A stretch of 64,000 nt of DNA from VXPQ01 sp965248175 (lineage in GTDB: Bacteria > Bacteroidota > Rhodothermia > Rhodothermales > VXPQ01): the NCBI GenBank assembly GCA_965248175.1, contig OZ252093.1, positions 868,001-932,000 on the forward strand, written 5' to 3'. The position numbers and the translations under genes are program-made. The notes under the pieces are model-generated. The model worked only from the letters and a program-made list of their open reading frames with translations, was not told the DNA's origin and did not search any database. Shown here one piece after another: positions 1 to 9,683 of this stretch (position 1 is the first letter of the stretch; each line of letters starts with the position of its first letter).

Positions 1-1076
1 TCGTGTCTGCCGTCTCCGCCATTGAGCAGAACCTCATTGGCATGCAGGATTCCGTCGAAACGGGGGATGGATGGGCTGTGGTGCACGGACGTACGCTCAC
101 CGACACGCATGCCCACGGTACGATCCCCTTTCGGGAAGTGATCTCGCTTTCGAGCAATGTGGGGACTGCCAAAGTGGTGTCCCGTGCAGATCGGGGTACG
201 TTCTACCGGCATGCCCGCAGTCTCGGTTTCGGGCAACCTACATGGATTGATCTTCCCGGGGAGGTGCAGGGATTGCTGAAGCGGCCCGATCAATGGAGCG
301 GCACGACGCTGACGGCCATGGGCATCGGGTACGAAGTGGATGTGACCCCCCTGCAACTTGCCGTGGCCTATGCGGCGCTTGCGAACGGCGGGCTGCTCGT
401 GCAACCGCACATTGTGGCCGAGCGCCGGGATGTGACCGGACGGACCACATGGATAGCCCGGCAAGACTCTGTGCGCCGGGCGTTTATGTCCTCGACGGCG
501 AGAACCATTATGCCCGCTTTTCTGGGCGCCGTGGAAGAGGGCACGGCGACCCGGGCGCAGATAGAGGGCCTGAAGGTTGCGGGAAAAACGGGCACGGCGC
601 GGAAAGCGGCCGCCGGCGGGTATCGCGAGGGAGCGTACCGCGCTTCGTTTGCAGGATTTTTCCCCGCCGACGATCCACAGGTCGTGTTTGCGGTCGTGGT
701 GGACGAGCCGAAAACGTTCCGGTACGGGGGGTTGGTTGCTGCGCCGATTTTTCAGCGTACCGCCACGCGGTGGCTTGCGACGTTTCCCGAGATGGCCCGG
801 CAGGCTTTTCCGGCGGAAGAACTTCCGTATGCGGTGTCGACCGATGTGTCGGAGAGCGTGCGTCCTGTGCTTCTGCGTGAATCCGACGAACCGAATGAAT
901 CGGTGGTGTCCGGCGATGCCGTCCCTGATTTCCGGGGATGGACCATGCGCGAGGCCACGTACTGGTTATCGCGCCGGAATATCCGGGCCCGCGTCGAAGG
1001 CAGAGGGATCGTAGCGGCCCAATATCCCGAAGCGGGTAGTCCTCTTGGACAAACGGTGGTGCTGCGATCCCGATGA
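1..1076 (+). CDS. ftsI: Penicillin-binding protein FtsI (PBP3-type transpeptidase), 5' truncated
   Basis: Division-specific D,D-transpeptidase that cross-links septal peptidoglycan in the periplasm. The frame is open at the left edge, so the N-terminal membrane anchor, dimerisation domain and the catalytic SxxK serine motif lie outside the window. Visible are the SxN motif (SSN, about residue 50 of the visible part) and the KTGT motif (about residue 195), both in normal order. A single C-terminal PASTA domain follows (roughly the last 50 residues, from VPDFRGW). One PASTA repeat at the end of a class B PBP is common in Bacteroidota-type and Gram-positive FtsI/SpoVD proteins. The stop codon overlaps the murE start by 4 nt (ATGA), which indicates translational coupling. 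It is the first visible gene of the dcw cluster. Confidence 0.93.
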   Translation, partial: VSAVSAIEQNLIGMQDSVETGDGWAVVHGRTLTDTHAHGTIPFREVISLSSNVGTAKVVSRADRGTFYRHARSLGFGQPTWIDLPGEVQGLLKRPDQWSGTTLTAMGIGYEVDVTPLQLAVAYAALANGGLLVQPHIVAERRDVTGRTTWIARQDSVRRAFMSSTARTIMPAFLGAVEEGTATRAQIEGLKVAGKTGTARKAAAGGYREGAYRASFAGFFPADDPQVVFAVVVDEPKTFRYGGLVAAPIFQRTATRWLATFPEMARQAFPAEELPYAVSTDVSESVRPVLLRESDEPNESVVSGDAVPDFRGWTMREATYWLSRRNIRARVEGRGIVAAQYPEAGSPLGQTVVLRSR

Positions 1077-2578
1077 AAACGCTCGGAGACTTAATGAAAA
1101 CATTGCAGGCTGCGGGCCTGCTCATGGGGACATGGGAAAGCATTGACAATATCGATATCGACCATGTGGCCGGAGACAGCCGCAAGGTCGGGCCGAACGG
1201 CCTTTTTGTAGCCATTCGAGGCGTTGAGGTCGACGGCCACCTGTTCATTGACAAGGCTGTTAAAAACGGAGCCATCGCGATCGTGTGCGAGGCGGTGCCG
1301 GCGAACCGGGCACACCGGTATCCCGGCACCGCTTTCGCGCGCGTTCATGATTCCCGATCCGCACTGGCTGTGCTTGCCGCCGCCTGGTACGGCGATCCGT
1401 CGCATGCATTGCGCGTCGTCGGCGTAACCGGCACCAACGGCAAGACAACGGTCGCTTTTCTCGTGCAGCAGGCACTCGGGGTACTTGGCATACAGGCCGG
1501 CTTTATAGGGACGGTCGGAATTCGCATAGCGGGCGAGGCATTTGCCGCCCGGCTTACGACCCCGGACGCCCTGAACGTACAGCGCCTGCTCCGCCGCATG
1601 GCAGACAAGGGATGCGACGCATGCGCTATGGAGGTATCCTCCCATGCATTGGATCAGGAGCGGGTCCGGGGGATTGCGTTCAATGTGGCCGTGTTTACGA
1701 ATCTTGCACACGATCACCTCGACTACCATAAGACCTTCGAGGCATACCTTGCGGCCAAGAAGACGCTTTTCGACCGGCTGGATGCTGACGCTGCCGCCCT
1801 GTTCAACGCCGACGACCCGGCTGGCGCCCGCATGGTGGCCGATACGCGTGCGACATGCACCTCGTACGGCCTGGATACGGCGGCCGATATCCGTGCCGAT
1901 GTCGTCGAGGACGTCATGGATGGGCTGGTTCTTCGTGTCGAGGGGCGCACACGCCGCTTTCGGCTTGCCGGGAGGTTCAATGCCTACAACCTGCTGGCGG
2001 CCTGGGGCGCCCTGTTGGCGCTGGGATGCGATGCCGGCGATGCGCTGGATGCGCTCGAACAGGCCCGGCCGGCGCCGGGGCGCTTCGAACGGATCCGATT
2101 CGAAGACGGCACACATGTCATCATCGATTATGCCCACACGCCCGCTGCGCTTCAGGCTGTGCTTGAGACAATCACTGCCGCCAGACCTTCCGGTGCACAT
2201 GTATGGTGCGTTTTCGGTTGCGGAGGAGATCGCGATCGTGCAAAGCGTCCGATGATGGGCGCTGTGGCCGAACGGTTCGCGGACCACCTGATCGTTACGA
2301 GCGATAACCCGCGTACCGAAGATCCTGCCCGGATTCTGCAAGACATCCGGGCCGGCTTCACCGATCCGGACCGTGCGCTTTTCATTACCGATCGCGGGGA
2401 GGCTATTGCTGAAGCGAGTCGCCTCGCTCGTCCGGGAGACATCGTGCTCGTAGCCGGGAAGGGGCATGAAACCCGTCAGATTGTCGGAACGGACCAAAAG
2501 CGTTTCGACGACAGGGAGGCTGTGCGGGCGGCTTTTGCCCGGAAGTCTCCGGCCCGATTGCCGCAGCACCCCCGATAA
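1073..2578 (+). CDS. murE: UDP-MurNAc-L-Ala-D-Glu:meso-DAP ligase MurE
   Basis: Cytoplasmic Mur ligase adding the third stem-peptide residue to UDP-MurNAc-dipeptide with ATP. The 501-residue protein has the usual three Mur-ligase domains. The P-loop GTNGKTT is at about residues 120-126, the carbamylated-lysine region precedes the central H/N motifs, and the C-terminal DNPRTEDP matches the DNPR signature of meso-diaminopimelate-adding MurE. That predicts DAP-type peptidoglycan rather than lysine-type. The ATG overlaps the ftsI stop. A second in-frame ATG seven codons on is possible, but the overlapped start suits the operon. mraY follows after 33 nt. Confidence 0.96.
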   Translation: MKTLGDLMKTLQAAGLLMGTWESIDNIDIDHVAGDSRKVGPNGLFVAIRGVEVDGHLFIDKAVKNGAIAIVCEAVPANRAHRYPGTAFARVHDSRSALAVLAAAWYGDPSHALRVVGVTGTNGKTTVAFLVQQALGVLGIQAGFIGTVGIRIAGEAFAARLTTPDALNVQRLLRRMADKGCDACAMEVSSHALDQERVRGIAFNVAVFTNLAHDHLDYHKTFEAYLAAKKTLFDRLDADAAALFNADDPAGARMVADTRATCTSYGLDTAADIRADVVEDVMDGLVLRVEGRTRRFRLAGRFNAYNLLAAWGALLALGCDAGDALDALEQARPAPGRFERIRFEDGTHVIIDYAHTPAALQAVLETITAARPSGAHVWCVFGCGGDRDRAKRPMMGAVAERFADHLIVTSDNPRTEDPARILQDIRAGFTDPDRALFITDRGEAIAEASRLARPGDIVLVAGKGHETRQIVGTDQKRFDDREAVRAAFARKSPARLPQHPR

Positions 2579-2611
2579 CCGGATATACGAGTTCTTTTTC
2601 GACAACACCTT

Positions 2612-3769
2612 ATGCTTTATTACCTGATCGACTATCTGGAGCGACTGTACCAGCCTCCTGGATTCCAGGTGATACAATTCATCACGGTCCGGGCTACGCT
2701 GGGCGCGATTACGGCGCTATTCATCTCTCTGTTCATAGGGCGCCGCATCATCAATATGCTGAGTGCAAAGCAACTGGGCGAATCCGTTCGGGAAGGCGCG
2801 GGAGCCGGCGTGGTCAGTCATGCGCACAAGGCCGGCACGCCTACCATGGGGGGGGTCATCATCATCTTGTCGATTCTCGTATCGACCTTCCTGTGGGGTG
2901 CAATCGCCGAGCCGTATGTCTGGCTTGCCATGCTGGCGATGGCCTGGATGGGGGTGTTCGGATTCATGGACGACTATATCAAGACGTTCAGGAAGGACAA
3001 GCGGGGCCTTGCGCCGAAAGTCAAACTGGCGGGGCAAATTTCCATCGGACTGCTGCTTGGGGCGGCGCTTTGTTTTCACCCCGCGTTCGAGGCATACAGT
3101 GCGCTCACGTATGTTCCCTTTCTGAAAAACAAGATGATCGACTATGACATCTTCGGTCACTTGTTTGGGGGCGCCAACCTGGGAGCGATCGTGTACATTC
3201 CGGTCGCTGTCTTCATCATGACGGCGGTGTCGAATGGGGTCAATCTGACGGATGGGCTCGACGGGCTGGCCACGGGGGTCACCGCGTTCGTAGGGATGGG
3301 GCTCGTGGTGCTGTGCTATATCTCGGGCAATGTGCAATTCGCCGAATTTCTCGATGTGTTTTACCTGCCCGGGGCAGGGGAACTCACGGTGTTCGCCGCG
3401 GCGATGACGGCGGCTTGTTTCGGCTTTCTGTGGTTCAACGGGTATCCGGCAACAGTTTTCATGGGCGATACGGGATCGTTGGCGCTGGGCGCCGCGGTGG
3501 CGTCACTCACGCTGATGATCCGTATGGAGCTGCTGCTGCCGCTGCTCGGGGCCGTGTATTTCATGGAGACCCTGTCCGTGATCATGCAAACGACCTGGTT
3601 CAAGTGGACTCGCCGGCGAACCGGTGAAGGCAAACGGATTTTCCGGATGGCGCCGCTGCATCACCATTTTGAAGCAAGCGGCACGCCTGAAGCAAAGATT
3701 GTGACCCGCTTTTGGATAATTACCGCGGTTACGGTGGTGGCGACACTGCTGGTTCTCCGCATCAGATGA
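2612..3769 (+). CDS. mraY: Phospho-MurNAc-pentapeptide transferase MraY
   Basis: Integral membrane enzyme that transfers phospho-MurNAc-pentapeptide from UDP to undecaprenyl phosphate, giving lipid I. At 385 residues it has the family length, with about ten hydrophobic segments. The conserved cytoplasmic motifs are present: FMDDYIK (Mg2+/substrate aspartates), NLTDGLDGLA in the middle, and the C-terminal HHHFE histidine motif. It stands between murE and murD as in most dcw clusters. Its substrate carrier would be recycled by flippases such as the DUF368 protein encoded at 50041-50955 (inference). Confidence 0.96.
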   Translation: MLYYLIDYLERLYQPPGFQVIQFITVRATLGAITALFISLFIGRRIINMLSAKQLGESVREGAGAGVVSHAHKAGTPTMGGVIIILSILVSTFLWGAIAEPYVWLAMLAMAWMGVFGFMDDYIKTFRKDKRGLAPKVKLAGQISIGLLLGAALCFHPAFEAYSALTYVPFLKNKMIDYDIFGHLFGGANLGAIVYIPVAVFIMTAVSNGVNLTDGLDGLATGVTAFVGMGLVVLCYISGNVQFAEFLDVFYLPGAGELTVFAAAMTAACFGFLWFNGYPATVFMGDTGSLALGAAVASLTLMIRMELLLPLLGAVYFMETLSVIMQTTWFKWTRRRTGEGKRIFRMAPLHHHFEASGTPEAKIVTRFWIITAVTVVATLLVLRIR

Positions 3770-3803
3770 CACATGTACTCCCACATTTTTTCGCAAACGG
3801 TAT

Positions 3804-5171
3804 ATGACGCCGAGCAAGCTGCGCGGAAAGAACGTAACGGTAGTCGGCGCGGCGCGCTCCGGCGTTGCTGTTGCGCGGCTGTTGCATGCGCACGGAGCAG
3901 AGGTGTTTGTGACGGATGCAGGCTCGATCGAACCGGCGTTCCTGGCCGCCTTGAACGAAGCCGGGATTGCGTTCGAATCCGGCGGGCATTCCGACCGGGC
4001 TGCGGACGCGCATTTTCTTGTGACAAGTCCGGGAGTGCCGTCCTCGGCCCCGCTTTTGCAACGGGCGACCGGCGCTGGTCTCCCCGTCTACTCGGAAATA
4101 GAGGTTGCTTCGTGGTTTTGCCGGGCTCCTGTGCTTGCGGTCACGGGCACCAACGGAAAGACGACGACGGTCAGTTTGCTTGGGCACATGTTCCGACAGG
4201 CCGGGAGGAAAACGTTTGTCGGGGGCAACACCGGATATCCGTTCTCGAATTTTGCGGCGTCGGCCCGGGCACGCGACCTGGTCGTGCTGGAAGTGTCCAG
4301 CTTTCAACTCGACCACATCGCGGCGTTTCGGCCCTGGATTGCCGTGATGCTGAATGTTGCGCCGGATCACATGGACCGGTATGACTATGATTTCGATGCC
4401 TACGCACAGAGCAAATTTCGCCTGGGTGAAAATCAGGGCAGCGACGACTGGTTTGTCTACAACCGGGACGATCGGGAGGTGCGGGAACGGACTTCCGCAT
4501 TCCGGTCTTCCCGGACAAACGGGCCTGCCCTGCTGGAGTACAGCCGGATGGGCGAAGTGAAAGCGGGGGCATTCGTGCGGGACGAAGAAATCGTTCTGAG
4601 AATAACCGACGACGAGATCCTTATGCGATCGGAAGAGCTGGTTCTACCGGGGCCGCACAATCTGCATAATGCATTGGCGGCGGCCGTTGCGGCCCGCGTG
4701 GCGGGGTTACCCCCCGCTGTCGTACGCCAAGGCCTGAGGACATTCATGGGTGTACCGCATCGGATGGAGCTTGTACGGGAGACCGGCGGCATCCGGTACG
4801 TCAACGACTCGAAGGCGACGAATGTGCATGCTGTCCAGTATGCGCTGGAAAGCGTGGACGCCCCGGTGGTGCTGATTGCGGGTGGACGCGACAAGGGGAA
4901 CGATTACGGGCCAATCAAGCTGCTGGTGAAGCAGAAGGTCCGGGTCGTGATCGCCGTGGGAGAGAGCGCCGGCAAAGTAGCCGAGGAGCTTGGATCGGAA
5001 GCCGGTTGCGCCATCGTTGTCCGTTCGTTCGAAGATGCGGTGTACCGGGCCAGCATAGCCGCCAAAGCCGGGGATGTGGTGCTGTTAAGCCCGGCTTGCG
5101 CCTCGTTCGACATGTTTCGCAGTTACGAAGAGCGCGGCGACACCTTCAGAAATCTTGTAAACGACCTGTAG
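3804..5171 (+). CDS. murD: UDP-MurNAc-L-alanine:D-glutamate ligase MurD
   Basis: Cytoplasmic Mur ligase adding D-glutamate to UDP-MurNAc-L-Ala. The 455-residue protein begins with a Rossmann-like domain (VVGAARSGVAVARLL) that binds the UDP substrate. The ATP-binding motif GTNGKTTT follows near residue 114, and the C-terminal Mur ligase domain contains NDSKATN and the GGRDKG stretch typical of MurD. ftsW starts 1 nt after its stop codon. Nothing looks aberrant. Confidence 0.95.
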   Translation: MTPSKLRGKNVTVVGAARSGVAVARLLHAHGAEVFVTDAGSIEPAFLAALNEAGIAFESGGHSDRAADAHFLVTSPGVPSSAPLLQRATGAGLPVYSEIEVASWFCRAPVLAVTGTNGKTTTVSLLGHMFRQAGRKTFVGGNTGYPFSNFAASARARDLVVLEVSSFQLDHIAAFRPWIAVMLNVAPDHMDRYDYDFDAYAQSKFRLGENQGSDDWFVYNRDDREVRERTSAFRSSRTNGPALLEYSRMGEVKAGAFVRDEEIVLRITDDEILMRSEELVLPGPHNLHNALAAAVAARVAGLPPAVVRQGLRTFMGVPHRMELVRETGGIRYVNDSKATNVHAVQYALESVDAPVVLIAGGRDKGNDYGPIKLLVKQKVRVVIAVGESAGKVAEELGSEAGCAIVVRSFEDAVYRASIAAKAGDVVLLSPACASFDMFRSYEERGDTFRNLVNDL

Positions 5172-5172
5172 C

Positions 5173-6333
5173 ATGGCTTTTTCCGCTACCGCATTGCCGG
5201 GTTCCGAATCCCGCCCGAGACGACCGCTCGATAGATATATCGTGTGGGCCGTGCTCTTGCTGGCGGTGTTTGGCGTGGTGGCCGTATACAGCGCGATTTC
5301 GTTTCTCGCAGAGACGAGAGCCGGGGGGGATACGGAACGTTTTCTGGTGCGTCACCTTGTGCGCGTCGGCGTGGCGTTTGGCGCCATGCTTGTTTGCAGC
5401 GTGATCGATTACCGGAAACTGGCACGGCTTAGCCGGATCGCCCTTCTGGTATCGCTGGGGTTGCTCGTAGTAGTGCAAATTGCGGGCGTCACTTCGGGCG
5501 GCGCGACCCGGTGGCTACGCATTGGATCGTTCGGGTTTCAACCCTCGGACCTGGCCCGCGTGGCGCTCATTCTGTACACGGGCGTGCTGCTGTCGAAGAA
5601 GCAGACCTACATCAAGAGTTTTTCGCGGGCCTTCATGCCGGTGCTGGTGTGGGCACTTGCTACCTGCATCCTGATCGGGATAGAAGATCTTTCTTCGGCA
5701 TTGATGCTGCTGACTACGACCATGCTGATGTGTTTCGTGGCGCGCGTCAGCACCTTGCATCTCGGCGGCCTTTCCGCGCTGGGCGTGGCGCTTGCCTTTC
5801 TGCTTATGCTCGGGTCGCCGAACCGGGCGGTGCGCCTCGAATCGTATCTCGGTATGAACATATTCCCGCATACCGGGACCGAAGAGGTTTTCAGCGACCA
5901 GGCAGAAGGATATCAGGCCCAACAGGCCCGGATCGCCTTCGCAATGGGCGGGCTGACCGGCGTAGGGCCGGGCAAAAGCACACAGCGGGATTTTCTGCCG
6001 GCCCCGTACAACGATTTCATTTTCGCCATTGTAGCGGAGGAATACGGGTTTTTGGGCGCGATGGCGTTGCTTGCCGCTTTTTTGACCGTGTTGTTTCGAG
6101 GATTTTTGCGCATCGCCCGCCGTGCACCGGATCCGCTGGGGTTGTTCATGGGCGTCGGACTGACGACGAGCGTGGCGTTGTACGCTTTCGTGCATGCCGC
6201 CGTGGCCTGCGGTTTGCTCCCGGTCACAGGGCTTCCCCTGCCGTTTGTTTCGTACGGCGGGACGTCCATGGCAGCGACCGGCATGATGTTCGGCATTTTA
6301 CTCAACATATCGAGGCAATGCGCCGAGCGATGA
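5173..6333 (+). CDS. ftsW: Septal peptidoglycan glycosyltransferase FtsW (SEDS family)
   Basis: SEDS-family membrane glycosyltransferase that polymerises lipid II at the septum with FtsI. The 386 residues contain about ten hydrophobic segments. Characteristic SEDS stretches are present: the GLTGVGPGKS loop, the DFIFAIVAEEYGFLGA segment and the C-terminal PLPFVSYGGTS motif. Gene order (between murD and murG) favours FtsW over RodA. The stop codon TGA at 6331-6333 overlaps a murG ATG at 6330. Confidence 0.94.
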   Translation: MAFSATALPGSESRPRRPLDRYIVWAVLLLAVFGVVAVYSAISFLAETRAGGDTERFLVRHLVRVGVAFGAMLVCSVIDYRKLARLSRIALLVSLGLLVVVQIAGVTSGGATRWLRIGSFGFQPSDLARVALILYTGVLLSKKQTYIKSFSRAFMPVLVWALATCILIGIEDLSSALMLLTTTMLMCFVARVSTLHLGGLSALGVALAFLLMLGSPNRAVRLESYLGMNIFPHTGTEEVFSDQAEGYQAQQARIAFAMGGLTGVGPGKSTQRDFLPAPYNDFIFAIVAEEYGFLGAMALLAAFLTVLFRGFLRIARRAPDPLGLFMGVGLTTSVALYAFVHAAVACGLLPVTGLPLPFVSYGGTSMAATGMMFGILLNISRQCAER

Positions 6334-7490
6334 GGTCTGCGCCCAACATATTGTTTGCGGCGGGCGGCACGGGGGGGCATGTATATCCCGCTATTGCCGT
6401 GGCAGATGCGCTTCGCCGGCAGATTCCGGATGTGCATATCCGGTTTGCCGGAACGCGCAATCGCATGGAATGGGAGGCTGTGCCCAAAGCCGGATACGAA
6501 ATGTATCCCATTACCGCGGCCGGCCTGCACCGTACCCGACCATACCGCAACCTTGCGCTCCCCTTCAAACTGGCGCGTTCGATGGTTGAAAGCTATACGC
6601 TCGTGCGGCGGTTCGATCCGGATGTAGCTGTCGGCACCGGCGGGTACGTAAGCGGTCCCGTTCTGCTCGCGGCCAGCATGGTCGGCAAACCGATCGTGGT
6701 GCAGGAACAGAACGCGTATCCCGGATTGACCAACCGGTTACTCGGAAAGCGGGCGGCGACCGTACACGTGGCGTTTGAAGAAGCACGGAAACATTTTCCG
6801 TCCGATCGCTGCTTGTGCAGCGGCAATCCTGTGCGCCAGGAACTCGTTGCAGTTGATCCGGAAGAATCGCGGCGGGGCTACGAACTGCCTGCCGAGGCAT
6901 TCGTGATCGCCGTATTCGGGGGCTCGCTGGGGAGCCGGGCCATCAATGAGGTAATGGTGCGCAATCTCGAAACGTTGCTGCGCGACGAGTCCGTGCATGT
7001 CATTTGGCAGAGCGGTCGGCGGTATTTCGAAGAAATGCATTCCCGCGTACCGAGCCACCCGCGTTTGCGGCTGCTCGAATATGTTGACCGGATGGATCGG
7101 GCGTATGCTGCCGCAGACCTCGTGGTATGCCGCAGTGGCGCGCTCACATGCAGCGAACTGGCGATCACGGGCACACCTTCTATCCTCATTCCTTCTCCGA
7201 ATGTGGCGGAAGATCATCAGACCCATAATGCCCGGAGTATGGTAGCTGCGGGGGCCGCGGAGATGATTTCCGAGTCGATGATGGTCCATGCTTTGCCGGA
7301 GGCGATAGACCGGTTGCGAATGCGCCCCGAGCTCCTTCGGGATATGTCGAAGGCGGCGCTTGATCTGGCCCGGCCCGGTGCTGCGGATCGGATTGCCAGT
7401 GACGTGTTGCGTCTGGCGGGTTTCGCCGCAGAGGCGAAAACGGACGAAAACGAATCGACGATGATCAGTCGGCAAGCGATACGTGTTTGA
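6330..7490 (+). CDS. murG: UDP-GlcNAc:lipid I GlcNAc transferase MurG
   Basis: Membrane-associated GT-B glycosyltransferase that makes lipid II from lipid I. The N-terminal glycine-rich GGTGGHVYPA motif binds the lipid-linked acceptor. The C-terminal UDP-GlcNAc site appears as VVCRSGALTCSELA followed by a PSPNVAEDHQT stretch. The same frame is open far upstream inside ftsW, but homology begins only at the glycine motif. I therefore chose the ATG at 6330, which overlaps the ftsW stop as ATGA. A second ATG at 6318 is possible. Predicted length is 386 residues, slightly longer than E. coli MurG. Confidence 0.94.
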   Translation: MRSAPNILFAAGGTGGHVYPAIAVADALRRQIPDVHIRFAGTRNRMEWEAVPKAGYEMYPITAAGLHRTRPYRNLALPFKLARSMVESYTLVRRFDPDVAVGTGGYVSGPVLLAASMVGKPIVVQEQNAYPGLTNRLLGKRAATVHVAFEEARKHFPSDRCLCSGNPVRQELVAVDPEESRRGYELPAEAFVIAVFGGSLGSRAINEVMVRNLETLLRDESVHVIWQSGRRYFEEMHSRVPSHPRLRLLEYVDRMDRAYAAADLVVCRSGALTCSELAITGTPSILIPSPNVAEDHQTHNARSMVAAGAAEMISESMMVHALPEAIDRLRMRPELLRDMSKAALDLARPGAADRIASDVLRLAGFAAEAKTDENESTMISRQAIRV

Positions 7491-8894
7491 ATGATGAAAA
7501 GTAAACGACAATCGGCTCTTGGTCGTATCCGGCGGGTCCACATGGTGGGCATCGGCGGGATCGGCATGAGTTCCATCGCAGAGGTGTTGCTCAACCGGGG
7601 GTATCGGGTGACCGGCTCGGACTTGCAACTATCGGACGTGACGGAGCGGCTGATTTCGCTTGGCGCTGTTATACACGAGGGGCATGCCGCCGAAAACGTG
7701 CAGGATACCGATGTCGTCGTGTATTCCTCCGCCGTAGCGCTGAAAGACAACCCGGAAACCGTGGAGGCGGAACGGCTGCGTATCCCCGCCATTCCCCGTT
7801 CGGTGATGCTCGGGGAGTTGATGCGCATGCAGTTTGGCGTCGGTATTTCCGGCACGCACGGCAAGACCACGACGACCTCGATGGTCGGATTGGTCGTTGC
7901 GGAGGGAGGATTTGACCCCACGATTATCGTGGGCGGCAAAGTAGCGGTTTTCGGTTCGAACGCGGTGGTCGGCGAAGGCAATGTCATTGTGATCGAGGCC
8001 GACGAATACGATCGTACGTTCCTGCGGCTCACTCCTTCTCTGGCCGTCATTACGAACATCGAGGCGGAACACCTCGATACGTACAGGGACCTCGACGACA
8101 TCAAGCAGGCATTCACGCAATTCGCGAACAGCGTGCCTTTCTTCGGAGCGGCTGTGCTTTGCCTGGACGATCCGGTCGTACAGGAAATCGTCAGCCGGAT
8201 AGATCGCCGGATCATTACGTACGGTATGTCGCGACAGGCGGAGATACGCACCGACAAGGTCTGGCAGGACGGCGCGACGACCCGGTTTCATGTGCTGTGC
8301 CGCAACCAGAGCCTCGGTGAGATTGCGCTGCATGCACCCGGACGGTACAACGTGCGCAATGCGTTGGCTGCTGTGGCGGTCGGGATCGAACTGGAGATCG
8401 GCTTTGAGGAAATCCGGGCGGGTATCGACCGGTTCACGGGAGTGCAGCGGCGCTTTCAGAAAAAAGGCGAGGCCGCGGGCGTCATGGTGGTGGACGATTA
8501 TGCGCATCACCCGACCGAGATTACGGCGACGCTTGAAGCAGCGCACGAGATGTGGCCCGACAAGCGGATTATCGCGGTGTTTCAGCCGCATCTCTACACG
8601 CGTACGCGCGACTTCATGGATGATTTCGCAAAGGCCTTCTTCAATGCGGACATGCTGGTGCTTACCGATGTGTACGCTGCCCGGGAGGCGCCCATTGCCG
8701 GAGTTAATGGAGAAATGCTGGCCAATCTGGCCAGACAGTACGGGCACCGGAATGTGCATTATGTCGCTGACAGGAAAGAAGTGTCAGGCTTTCTCGCGGG
8801 CAAGGTGCGGGAGGGGGATGCTGTCGTGACCATGGGCGCTGGAGATATCTGGCGTTGTGGAGGCGCATTGCTTGCGGAACTCGAACAACGATAA
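7491..8894 (+). CDS. murC: UDP-MurNAc:L-alanine ligase MurC
   Basis: First of the amino-acid-adding Mur ligases, joining L-alanine to UDP-MurNAc. The 467-residue protein starts with the glycine-rich MVGIGGIGMSS nucleotide-binding stretch. It then carries the P-loop GTHGKTTTTS (the MurC-type variant with His) and, in the C-terminal domain, DDYAHHPTEI, which is strongly MurC-specific. The start codon directly abuts the murG stop. ddl is not present between murC and ftsQ, unlike in enterobacteria. Confidence 0.96.
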   Translation: MMKSKRQSALGRIRRVHMVGIGGIGMSSIAEVLLNRGYRVTGSDLQLSDVTERLISLGAVIHEGHAAENVQDTDVVVYSSAVALKDNPETVEAERLRIPAIPRSVMLGELMRMQFGVGISGTHGKTTTTSMVGLVVAEGGFDPTIIVGGKVAVFGSNAVVGEGNVIVIEADEYDRTFLRLTPSLAVITNIEAEHLDTYRDLDDIKQAFTQFANSVPFFGAAVLCLDDPVVQEIVSRIDRRIITYGMSRQAEIRTDKVWQDGATTRFHVLCRNQSLGEIALHAPGRYNVRNALAAVAVGIELEIGFEEIRAGIDRFTGVQRRFQKKGEAAGVMVVDDYAHHPTEITATLEAAHEMWPDKRIIAVFQPHLYTRTRDFMDDFAKAFFNADMLVLTDVYAAREAPIAGVNGEMLANLARQYGHRNVHYVADRKEVSGFLAGKVREGDAVVTMGAGDIWRCGGALLAELEQR

Positions 8895-8912
8895 TGTTGC
8901 AAGAGCGGAAAA

Positions 8913-9662
8913 ATGGGTAAAACAAAACGGATTCTGGCGCGCATGGCGGGATTGATGGCGGTCGCAGCGATCGTCGGGGCCCTGTCGTTTGCCGGATGGA
9001 CCTGGGTTGACGGGATGGTTGTGCGCGAGGTTATGGTGGAGGGCGCCCGGTACGCGGACGAGGAGACGATCCTTGCTCTGGCCGCCGTCGACACGAGTAT
9101 GCGGGTGCTGGATGTGGATCCGCTGCTGGTCGCCGACCGCGCTGTCCGGCATCCCTGGGTGCAAACCGGTGTGGTCCGAAGGCTTCCTTCCGGCGTGGTG
9201 CGGATTGCTGTCAAGGAACGGCTCCCCGTTGCGCTGGCGCTTACTTCCGACGGACAACCGGCGGCCTGGCTGGACGCCGAAGGCCATGCCATGCCGTTAT
9301 CGGAAGACGCTGCCTGGGACGTACCGCTGGTGTGGGGTGCTGTGTTGCCTGAGAATCGGACGCAACCGTTGCGCGAAGCCTCGCTGCGCGAACTGCTTGC
9401 TACGCTGCCGGAATCCGATCCGCTGCAGGATGTGCTGCTTGTGTCCTCGTTCGAAGTGGACCGTGCCGGCGGCATCACGATGTATGCAGCGATTCCCGGC
9501 GGCAAGGAAGCGATTGCGGTGCGGCTTGGAAGCCGCGGCTATGCCGAAAAATTCAAGCGACTGCATGCCTTCTGGACGCAAGCTGTATTGCCGGGTCCGG
9601 ACAAAACCTTTACCACCATCGATCTCCGTTTTGACGGTCAAGTCGTCACGAAAGAAAGCTGA
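8913..9662 (+). CDS. ftsQ: Cell division protein FtsQ/DivIB
   Basis: Bitopic divisome protein linking early and late division proteins. The 249 residues consist of a short basic cytoplasmic tail, one transmembrane helix (about residues 8-30) and a POTRA-like domain beginning VREVMVEGARYADEE, then a beta domain. Primary sequence conservation in this family is weak. The assignment rests on the topology, the POTRA pattern and the position between murC and ftsA. Confidence 0.88.
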   Translation: MGKTKRILARMAGLMAVAAIVGALSFAGWTWVDGMVVREVMVEGARYADEETILALAAVDTSMRVLDVDPLLVADRAVRHPWVQTGVVRRLPSGVVRIAVKERLPVALALTSDGQPAAWLDAEGHAMPLSEDAAWDVPLVWGAVLPENRTQPLREASLRELLATLPESDPLQDVLLVSSFEVDRAGGITMYAAIPGGKEAIAVRLGSRGYAEKFKRLHAFWTQAVLPGPDKTFTTIDLRFDGQVVTKES

Positions 9663-9683
9663 CCCTTCACCGGGTATTTGCTT

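Noticed and set aside
293..880. Long alternative frames inside ftsI and throughout the dcw genes and rho
   Set aside because: They are by-products of GC-rich codon bias in overlapping frames, with Arg/Cys/His-rich composition and no domains.
5511..6329. Extension of the murG frame through ftsW, giving an apparent 659-residue protein
   Set aside because: The extension reads as non-homologous sequence in the wrong frame of ftsW; MurG homology begins at about 6350.
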